From Halopseudomonas xinjiangensis (lineage in GTDB: Bacteria; Pseudomonadota; Gammaproteobacteria; Pseudomonadales; Pseudomonadaceae), in contig NZ_LT629736.1 in NCBI RefSeq assembly GCF_900104945.1, forward strand, positions 1,736,001-1,800,000: a DNA stretch of 64,000 nt. The letters are read 5' to 3'. Below the pieces are notes generated by a model, which saw nothing but the letters and a program-made list of their open reading frames with translations, did not search any database and was not told the origin of the DNA. Of this stretch, positions 42,858 through 49,533 are shown piece after piece. The number at the start of each line of letters is the position of its first letter. Position 1 is the stretch's first letter. Both the position numbers and the translations under genes were made by a program.

Positions 42858-44723
42858 TTACTCAGCGTTACGCTCTATAAACGACAACAGCGGCCCGATC
42901 ACGTTGTTGGTCGCGTCATCGTCGGCGGTAAGGACGTCGTTGTGGGAGTATCCCTCGCTGATGTACACCTCGAAACCACCTTCAACGCCGCCAAACTGCG
43001 GGAACGCACTGAAGTCGGTCGCTCCGCTTAGCATTCTCGGGGTACCCACCCGGCAGCTTTGCGCCGCGCAGGGTGCAATCGAGTTGGCGATGCCGCGCCA
43101 CGAGCCCGGCAAAGGGGCAAGCCCATTGCTGCCACCGAAGGCAATGACGGGTACATCAATGCTTCTGGCCTGGGTCTGGTTGACGATGTCCGCCCGACCG
43201 CGCCCACCCAGCTCGACTGGTAGCGACAGCGCACTGGTGTCCAGACCGAGGTTGGCCCCGCCATTATCCGAGTTGCCCAGTAGCAAACCTGTAGACGGGT
43301 AGTACCAATCACTGAAGTTGCTTTGTCCGGCATAAAACGCAGGAGTAAGCCGCCCAAGGTTGGTCGGCTCGACTTCCTGCCCCCAGAAGCGTGGCGTGGT
43401 GAGCATCGAAGTCAGGGCGGGACCGTTATCATTAAGCGCTGCTGGCGGCAGCGGCTGATCGTTATCGAGCCATTCCAGCAGGCCCTCGGCATTCAACGAA
43501 CCAGGCGCCCCAATGGAGATGGCGTAAAAAACCGGACTATCGGAATTGTCGTCATCCTGGAACGTGCCCACCGAGCTGCCTGCAGTCACCGGAACCGGGC
43601 GGTCGCTGAAGTTCGCCACCTGCTGATAGACGTTATTGGTCCGACCGTTGAGGTCCGCGCCAAAGGCCCGCTGCAACAGAGACTGACTGCCGTTGATGGT
43701 TTCCTCCACCGCCATTTGCAAACCGGATACCTCGGTCGAGGCGACCTGCCGAGGCCCGAGGCCCGGGGCGTTGATGTAGGCGGGCGCGCCAGCTACCGAG
43801 GCGGCATACAGACCCCCATCCGCTGCAGCGATGACCGCATCCAGATCCGCTTCGTCGGGCGGCGTAGACGCAACCGAGCTACCCGTCCCTTCGAACAGGA
43901 TCATCCCGCGCAGCTTGGCGTAGCCGGGCTCTTCGGCACCTTCGTAACTCAGGTTGAAATCGGTGGCAGCGTAACGGGTGACGAAGCCTGCCCCGGCGGA
44001 GTGGCCACCAAGAAAAACGTTGCCGTTTCGGGCAGTCTCACGCGCACGCTCGACCACCGCGTCGATATCGAACGAGTGTACCTGGGGTGACCAAGAGGCC
44101 ATGAAGGGCGCATCTGCCTGGTCATAAAACACCGCGCGCCGGTCCAGCTCCGGCGGCAGTTCGAGACCTAGCTCATCGCCATAAAGAAAATTCACCGCCA
44201 ATTCCGGGCTCCCTTCTCGTTCGGCGATATCCAGGCCATCGGTATCTTCCAGCAAAGTCGAACGCCGTTCGAAGCCCCATATTTCGACAACCAGGTCCTG
44301 TTCGGCTGCGCGCGCCATCAGGTTTTCAGCCAGGCGCAGATAATTGTGCGACCCACCCAGCGTCCCAGGCACCACCACCAGAATCGCATCCGGCTGTCGA
44401 TCCATCTGGCCGGCCAGGGCGTAGCGTACGTATAACGCCTTGTTAAGGTCGGCATCCGCGCCCAGGTGTGTCAGCAGCTTCGGATCGCTGACGGCTACGC
44501 CGGCGGTTCCTGGCGTGTTGGCGGCCTTGGCCTCGCTGGGCAGGACAAAGCGCTCAACGCACATTTCATTTACGGTCACAGCGTTGTCGGAACCGCCGCA
44601 TCCTTGCGTGACGGCGGGCGGTGTATCGTTTGACGAGTCGCCGCCAATGCAGGCGCTTAGTCCCAGCGCGGCCGAGAGTAAGATGGACGCACGAATAGCG
44701 GTGGAGAGCGGGCTCTGTTGCAT
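42858..44723 (-). CDS. Large alpha/beta hydrolase lipoprotein
   Basis: A 621-residue exported lipoprotein. The signal ends in the lipobox LSAC with Cys25, followed by a Gly/Asp/Ser linker. The body has an alpha/beta hydrolase core: AILVVVPGTLGGSHNYLRLAE, a GGHSAGAG nucleophile elbow, and a late SEGYSHNDVL that supplies the His. Long insertions between the elbow and the His make it about twice the usual length. The open frame runs back to 44888, but CAGGAGA before the ATG at 44723 and the signal peptide fix the start. Likely an outer-membrane or periplasmic esterase. It is divergent from the TetR gene, with 354 bases between. Confidence 0.8.
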   Translation of the reverse strand: MQQSPLSTAIRASILLSAALGLSACIGGDSSNDTPPAVTQGCGGSDNAVTVNEMCVERFVLPSEAKAANTPGTAGVAVSDPKLLTHLGADADLNKALYVRYALAGQMDRQPDAILVVVPGTLGGSHNYLRLAENLMARAAEQDLVVEIWGFERRSTLLEDTDGLDIAEREGSPELAVNFLYGDELGLELPPELDRRAVFYDQADAPFMASWSPQVHSFDIDAVVERARETARNGNVFLGGHSAGAGFVTRYAATDFNLSYEGAEEPGYAKLRGMILFEGTGSSVASTPPDEADLDAVIAAADGGLYAASVAGAPAYINAPGLGPRQVASTEVSGLQMAVEETINGSQSLLQRAFGADLNGRTNNVYQQVANFSDRPVPVTAGSSVGTFQDDDNSDSPVFYAISIGAPGSLNAEGLLEWLDNDQPLPPAALNDNGPALTSMLTTPRFWGQEVEPTNLGRLTPAFYAGQSNFSDWYYPSTGLLLGNSDNGGANLGLDTSALSLPVELGGRGRADIVNQTQARSIDVPVIAFGGSNGLAPLPGSWRGIANSIAPCAAQSCRVGTPRMLSGATDFSAFPQFGGVEGGFEVYISEGYSHNDVLTADDDATNNVIGPLLSFIERNAE

Positions 44724-44931
44724 GGGTAGTCTCCTGCCCGGCTTGCCGGGCTTGTTGTTATTGTCGAAGCGATGCGAGGGCATCTGCTTCAACGTAGCAA
44801 GCGAACCCGGCCGCAACTTGAACGTGTTTGCGGTTTGCCCGTCGATCGGGCCATTATTCGGCAACCGGCTGTCAGTCCATTGACTCATGGCCCATTAACT
44901 GTCTCATAGCGAAACGAAATTGACGCCATTA

Positions 44932-44945
44932 GTTACCTATGTAAC
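44932..44945. promoter_or_regulatory. Candidate TetR operator overlapping a promoter
   Basis: GTTACCTATGTAAC is a perfect five-base inverted repeat with a four-base centre. It lies between -35-like TTGACG (44920-44925) and the -10-like TAACAG (44942-44947) on the plus strand, where a repressor would block the divergent TetR gene. Confidence 0.45.
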
Positions 44946-45058
44946 AGGCGCTTACAACTGCTTCGCTACGACCTTCGTCTTACACCTGAACCATCGACAA
45001 GACACTTTTCTTCTTGGTATCGCTCGGGCTACCATAGGCATCGATTATTTCTTAAAGC

Positions 45059-45074
45059 TCCCGAATAGGCAGTC
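45059..45074 (+). promoter_or_regulatory. Part-A-like motif at the TetR start
   Basis: CCCGAATAGGC is identical to 11 bases of part A in front of hydrolase copy 2; it continues as AGTCA where that copy has GAGTGA. It ends three bases before the TetR ATG and overlaps the ribosome binding site. Part B is not seen here. Confidence 0.4.
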
Positions 45075-45077
45075 AAT

Positions 45078-45698
45078 ATGAGCAACCAGACCCCGCTGTC
45101 CATGGCCTTGTCGCAACGCAAGTCGGACGAACGCGCCACTCCGCTTAGCGCGTTTCGCATGGCTCGCCGCTGGTGGCTCGAAGGTCGCAGACTGAACCTT
45201 TCGCTGCTCGCCGAGGAACTGGATGTGGGTCGCGCGACGCTGATGCGCTGGGTGGGCAACAAAGACCTGCTCATGGGCGAGATTCTCTGGTCGCTGTATC
45301 GCAACATCTATGACGAGGCAATCGCACGCGCCGAGGCAGATCCCAAGCTGGACGGAATCGATTTCCTGACCCAAATCTACACCGACATCAACGTCGCTCT
45401 GATCAACGCGCAACCGCTGCACGACTTCCTGCGCAACGAACCGCAATGGGGTCTGCAATTACTGACGTCGAATGTGTCGGGGCTGCAGCAGCGGCTGGTC
45501 GACACCTGGGCCAGATTGTTCGACAAGGAACTCCGTGCTGGCCGGATCAACCCGGAAATGGACGCCGATACCCTCGCGTATTTCATCATTCGGATAGGTG
45601 AAGGGACGATCTACTGTGATCTGATCTGCGGACGCACGCCTGACCCACAGCCGGCCTCGCATGCGTTCCGCCTGCTGGTGAATGGTCACTGCAGCTAA
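45078..45698 (+). CDS. TetR family regulator, QsdR-like
   Basis: A 206-residue repressor-type protein. The HTH is seen in RMARRWWLEGRRLNLSLLAEELDVGRATLMRWVGNKDLL, and the ligand domain pattern (FLRNEPQWGLQLLTS, YFIIRIGEGTIYCDLICG) matches QsdR-type TetR regulators. QsdR controls an N-acyl-homoserine lactone lactonase in Rhodococcus; that link is family knowledge and is not implied here, as no such lactonase is adjacent. It is divergent from the lipoprotein hydrolase and may control the hydrolase cluster. It ends four bases before the convergent kinase stop. Confidence 0.8.
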   Translation: MSNQTPLSMALSQRKSDERATPLSAFRMARRWWLEGRRLNLSLLAEELDVGRATLMRWVGNKDLLMGEILWSLYRNIYDEAIARAEADPKLDGIDFLTQIYTDINVALINAQPLHDFLRNEPQWGLQLLTSNVSGLQQRLVDTWARLFDKELRAGRINPEMDADTLAYFIIRIGEGTIYCDLICGRTPDPQPASHAFRLLVNGHCS

Positions 45699-47290
45699 GG
45701 TCGCCGCGACGGCCAATCCAGAATAAAAGCCGCCCCGCCGAGCAGACGAGACTGTTCGGCACGGGCCCTCCCCTGATGCCAGAAGAGCACTCTGCGTACG
45801 ATAGACAAGCCAAGTCCGTAGCCGCCTGATGCGCGGGTGCGGCTGTCATCCAATCGCAGGAATGGCGTAAAAATACGCTCGCGGAATGCCTCCGGAATAC
45901 CCGGGCCATCGTCCTCGACTGTGACTCGGCAGCGTCCATGTTCGACGCGTGTGGTAACCAGCACCCGCTCACTCGCATGACGCATGGCATTGCTTATCAA
46001 ATTGGCGATCGCGCGCTGCAGATAACGAGGCTCGGCGGCGACCTGTGTGCCCCTGCCTTGCGTCTGGTCGACATGCTCCAGAGAAATCGAGCGGCTCAAC
46101 GGGGCGAGCTCCGTGATCACCTGATCAACCAGAGAGGGAACATCCGTGGCAACCAGCGTCAGAGCCGGCGCGCCCTGCTCCAGCCGCGCGTAGGTCAGGA
46201 TCTCGTCGACCAGCATGTCGAGTTCGCTCAGATCGCCGTCCATCCCTTCGAGGTAGCGCTTTCGATCCTCGTCAGTAGCAGCAGTTTCGACCATTTCCAG
46301 CCCGAAGCGCAGGCGCGCGACGGGGGTGCGCAACTCGTGCGATACCGCCCCGATCATCTCCCGCTGCAGACGCATCAACCGCTGCAGGTGGCTGGCCATG
46401 TCATTGAACGCGCGCGAAAGACGGCCTACCGAATCCTGCCCCGCGGTGCTGACCCGGGTGTCCAGATTGCCTCGGGTAATGTGGCTGGCGGCTGATTCGA
46501 GGGTACGCAGTCGTTGTTCCAGCTGGCGTACCAGTAGATAGATCAGCAGACCCCCGAGCGTGAGCACCAGCAGGCCGGTGATCACCAACAGTTGAGTGGG
46601 ATACGGATCCATTCGATAAAGCGGGCCGAGCCCCAGCACCCAGTTGGTGTTGGGGATCTTCACGTACAAGAGCACCGAGTCCCCTTCCGGGCCCAAAGCC
46701 ATGACGGTGTCGCTTTCTTCCAGCCGCCGGCGCTGGTCCAGATCAAGATCGCCGTTATCGATCGGTGTCAGATGCAGTGGATAGCCAAATCCTTTCTCCC
46801 GGCGCAGCTGCTGGAGCCGCTTGGGCATCGCCTCCTCCGGATAGCGCACCAGTTCATCGGTGATCAGATACAGCGTGGCACGACCGAGCTGTTCGGAAAT
46901 GCGCTGGATGTTTGCGGTCAGGACGATCGATTCGGACAGATCGACCAAGGCGTAGACGCGTACCTGCGGTGGCGCCTGAGGCCGTACCAGCACCCGGCCC
47001 TGGATCAACCGTGCCCAGTAGTTGGATTCCAGGTCGAGATCGTCCAGTTGCGCCAGCTCCAGCGGCACGCCGATCAAGCGCGTCCACGCCGCCAGTGCGC
47101 GCAGTCGCTCGGACTGATCCATCGGCTGCAGATTGTCCGCCATCAGACGAAAGGTGCCGCTGGCGATCCGTTCGCGATAATCCTCTACCCTCGCGACATT
47201 GACCATCTGAACGATCAACAGACCAAGCAGTGACACCGTCACGAGCACCAGCAACATGCCGCCGTAAATGCGGAAAAAGATCGAGTTCAC
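45695..47290 (-). CDS. RstB-like sensor histidine kinase
   Basis: A 531-residue inner-membrane kinase with membrane segments near residues 9-28 and 234-255, a long periplasmic sensor between them, HAMP (ITRGNLDTRVSTAGQDSVGRLSRAFNDMASHL), HisKA with the His in GAVSHELRTPVARL, N box AIANLISNAMRHA, EDDGPGIP and GGYGLGLSIV. The GTG start overlaps the TGA of the response regulator gene (GTGA), so translation is coupled. The four-base overlap with the TetR stop at the other end makes this region very tight. Overall pattern resembles RstB/BfmS kinases. The signal is unknown. Confidence 0.88.
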   Translation of the reverse strand: MNSIFFRIYGGMLLVLVTVSLLGLLIVQMVNVARVEDYRERIASGTFRLMADNLQPMDQSERLRALAAWTRLIGVPLELAQLDDLDLESNYWARLIQGRVLVRPQAPPQVRVYALVDLSESIVLTANIQRISEQLGRATLYLITDELVRYPEEAMPKRLQQLRREKGFGYPLHLTPIDNGDLDLDQRRRLEESDTVMALGPEGDSVLLYVKIPNTNWVLGLGPLYRMDPYPTQLLVITGLLVLTLGGLLIYLLVRQLEQRLRTLESAASHITRGNLDTRVSTAGQDSVGRLSRAFNDMASHLQRLMRLQREMIGAVSHELRTPVARLRFGLEMVETAATDEDRKRYLEGMDGDLSELDMLVDEILTYARLEQGAPALTLVATDVPSLVDQVITELAPLSRSISLEHVDQTQGRGTQVAAEPRYLQRAIANLISNAMRHASERVLVTTRVEHGRCRVTVEDDGPGIPEAFRERIFTPFLRLDDSRTRASGGYGLGLSIVRRVLFWHQGRARAEQSRLLGGAAFILDWPSRRP

Positions 47291-48000
47291 TGATCGGACT
47301 CGGGCGCCACGAACAGATAGCCCTTGCTACGTACCGTCTTGATGATGCGCGGCATCTCCGGGTCGTCACCGATCTTCGGCCGTATCCGCGAGATGCGCAC
47401 GTCGATCGAGCGATCCTGCCCGTCGTACTCGATGCCGCGCAAGGCCACGAAGGTTTCCTCTCGACTGAGAATTCGCCCGGCATTGCTGGCCAGCAGCCAG
47501 AGCAGATCGAACTCGGCACCGGTCAGGTCGATCAGTTCACCGTTTAGCCAGGCCTCGCGGCGGCCATGGTCAACCGCCAGCGCACCGAATTCGAGACGCT
47601 TCGGCGCGGCCTGCTGGTCGGCTTCGCCACGTCGACGCAGCAAGGCGCGGATGCGTGCGAGCAGCACCTGCGGGCGCACCGGCTTGTTGACGTAGTCATC
47701 CGCACCCAGCTCCAGACCCTGGATATGGTCCTGATCATCACTGCGTGCGGTCAGCATCAGAATCGGCCGGGTAAACCCCGAAGCGCGAAGGCGCTTGCAG
47801 ATGCTCAGCCCATCTTCGCCGGGTAACATCAAATCGAGCACCACCAGCGATGGCGGGTCGCCGAGAATGCGATCGACCGCCGCACCGCCGTCGGCCTCGG
47901 TTTCTACAGCCAGTCCCTGGCTTTCAAGAAAGTCCCCAATCAACGCTGCCAGCTTCCGATCATCTTCGACGATCAGGATGCGCTCACGATCTGCGTCCAT
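47287..48000 (-). CDS. OmpR-family response regulator (RstA-like)
   Basis: A 237-residue regulator. Receiver domain: acidic pair in LIVEDDRKLA, acceptor Asp in VVLDLMLPGEDG, Thr in MLTARSDDQD and Lys in YVNKPVRP. The C-terminal winged helix is of the OmpR type (LTGAEFDLLWLLASNAGRILSREE, RSIDVRISRIRPKIGD, IKTVRSKGYLFV). The open frame extends to 48162, but the ATG at 48000 begins the receiver domain. First gene of the two-component operon. Confidence 0.9.
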   Translation of the reverse strand: MDADRERILIVEDDRKLAALIGDFLESQGLAVETEADGGAAVDRILGDPPSLVVLDLMLPGEDGLSICKRLRASGFTRPILMLTARSDDQDHIQGLELGADDYVNKPVRPQVLLARIRALLRRRGEADQQAAPKRLEFGALAVDHGRREAWLNGELIDLTGAEFDLLWLLASNAGRILSREETFVALRGIEYDGQDRSIDVRISRIRPKIGDDPEMPRIIKTVRSKGYLFVAPESDQ

Positions 48001-48160
48001 CACACCACCAAAGCCATGCCCAGCGAAAAGAGCCGCCGATTGTAGCAATCGGCCGGAGAAACACCTAGCGGCAGGCTGGACGATCCGCCGGGCAGCACCA
48101 AGGCGCTCAGAGCGCCTATGCTGATGACTGAAACCGTACACTGGCAAACAGGAGCCAAGC

Positions 48161-49108
48161 ATGGGTCACTTCTCGCCCATCAAGACCATTCACAGCCATT
48201 GTCACCATCTCGGCTGGGACAATCGCATCGACCCGGTCGTCCGCGTGGAGCCGGGCAGCACGATCGAACTGCAATGTCTCGATGCCAGCAATGGTCACTT
48301 TCGGCCCGACTCGACAGCCGGTGCGGTCGATACGCTTCCGCCGGATAAAACCAACCCCGTTACTGGCCCAATCTATGTGGCAGGGGCTGAGCCGGGTGAC
48401 ATTCTGGCGATCACGCTGGACAGTTTTCGTCCTTCCGGCTTTGGCTGGACGGCCATCATTCCCGGCTTCGGGCTCCTCGCAGATCAGTTCCCGGCGGCCG
48501 CTCTGCACCTGTGGACCTACGATCAGCATGCGCGCCATCCGGCCGCATTCGGATCCTTCGCTCGCATCCCGTTGCGCCCCTTCGCGGGCACGCTCGGCGT
48601 AGCCCCGGTTGAACCAGGAACGCATTCGGTCATACCGCCGCGCCGGATCGGCGGCAATCTTGATACCCGGGATCTGTGTGCTGGGAGCACGCTCTACCTG
48701 CCGGTCGAGGTGACCGGCGCACTGTTCTCGATGGGGGACACCCATGCCGCTCAAGGCGATGGCGAGGTGTGCGGCACGGCGATCGAAAGCGCGATGGATG
48801 CCACGCTGAAGCTGGATCTTATCAAGCAGACACCCCTGGCCATGCCGCGCTTCAGCACCCCCGGCCCGGTCACCCGCCACCTCGACGCCTCAGGCTACGA
48901 AGTCTTTACCGGCGTTGGCTCGGACTTGCTCCAGGCCGCACGCGACGCGGTCAGCGGTGCCATCGACTGGATGTGTCGCGAGCAGCAGATGCCCGCCGAG
49001 CAGGCCTATATGCTCTGCTCGGTCTGCGCCGACCTTCGCATCAGCGAGATCGTGGACATGCCCAACGTCGTCGTATCGTTTTACCTACCGCGCGTGGTTT
49101 TCGAATAG
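48161..49108 (+). CDS. Acetamidase/formamidase family protein
   Basis: A 315-residue enzyme of the FmdA/AmdA family. Typical blocks: VEPGSTIELQCLDASNGH, NPVTGPIYVAGAEPGDILAI, PRRIGGNLDTRDLCAGSTLYLPV, GALFSMGDTHAAQGDGEVCGTAIE, and the late AYMLCSVCADLRISEIVDMPN. These zinc-dependent amidases release ammonia from formamide, acetamide or related amides. AGGAG precedes the ATG. It is transcribed divergently from the two-component genes; a regulatory link is possible but not shown. Confidence 0.88.
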   Translation: MGHFSPIKTIHSHCHHLGWDNRIDPVVRVEPGSTIELQCLDASNGHFRPDSTAGAVDTLPPDKTNPVTGPIYVAGAEPGDILAITLDSFRPSGFGWTAIIPGFGLLADQFPAAALHLWTYDQHARHPAAFGSFARIPLRPFAGTLGVAPVEPGTHSVIPPRRIGGNLDTRDLCAGSTLYLPVEVTGALFSMGDTHAAQGDGEVCGTAIESAMDATLKLDLIKQTPLAMPRFSTPGPVTRHLDASGYEVFTGVGSDLLQAARDAVSGAIDWMCREQQMPAEQAYMLCSVCADLRISEIVDMPNVVVSFYLPRVVFE

Positions 49109-49533
49109 ACGTAGGGTGGACACGCGAAGCTTGTCCACCAAAACTCCCCGTAACCCGCCAAGCGGTGGATAACGCTGCGCGGTTATCCACCCGACGATTG
49201 AGCCGGATCTGGGCTGAAACACAACATATTGTGTTTGTGGATTACTTTTTTTCTATCTGTGGATAGCCACACGTAACCCGCGCGCCCTCACGCTTCCCGC
49301 GATGACCACTCCTATGGATAACTTCTCCACTCCGCAGACGCCGCTTGCGCATGGGAAATACGCACACTATGTTGTGCAAATAAATTATCGAACCACAACA
49401 TGTAGTTTTCGCTCGGGTGCGCCAGGAAAAGCGAAAGGGTTACCACCCGACGCTCCGATAAGGCTCTCGACTAGAGCAATGCCCGACGCCTCACCTTACA
49501 TGTTGTGTTCACGGTTATGGACAGGAGATCCCA
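49109..49533 (+). promoter_or_regulatory. 425-base nrdA leader with NrdR-like boxes
   Basis: No gene is supported here. After a palindromic repeat (49111-49194), four NrdR-box-like 16-mers are seen: ACACAACATATTGTGT (49219-49234), GCACACTATGTTGTGC (49362-49377), CCACAACATGTAGTTT (49393-49408) and ACCTTACATGTTGTGT (49493-49508). The first three keep the C4 and G13 positions of the NrdR consensus; the fourth has one mismatch. The middle two start 31 bases apart, about three helical turns, as usual for cooperative NrdR binding. Confidence 0.65.
49111..49194. repeat. Long palindromic intergenic repeat, copy 1
   Basis: The left arm gtagggtggacacgcgaagc and the right arm gcgcggttatccaccc are imperfect inverted repeats. 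The same element occurs at 53866-53953, so the two copies bracket nrdAB. It carries gtggataac sequences, but no origin function is implied. Confidence 0.7.

Larger units (their letters stand above)
44724..45077. other. 354-base divergent intergenic region (lipoprotein hydrolase / TetR)
   Basis: It holds a small hairpin (gcccggcttgccgggc, 44736-44751) just upstream of the lipoprotein gene, a promoter-like TTGACG with a 16-base spacer to TAACAG, a perfect inverted repeat at 44932-44945, and a part-A-like motif next to the TetR start. No further gene is supported. Confidence 0.6.

Noticed and set aside
49195-49260. Replication-origin-like DNA, suggested by repeated ttatccac/gtggataac strings
   Set aside because: The DnaA-box-like strings belong to the palindromic repeat and its surroundings, and neither dnaA nor dnaN is nearby.
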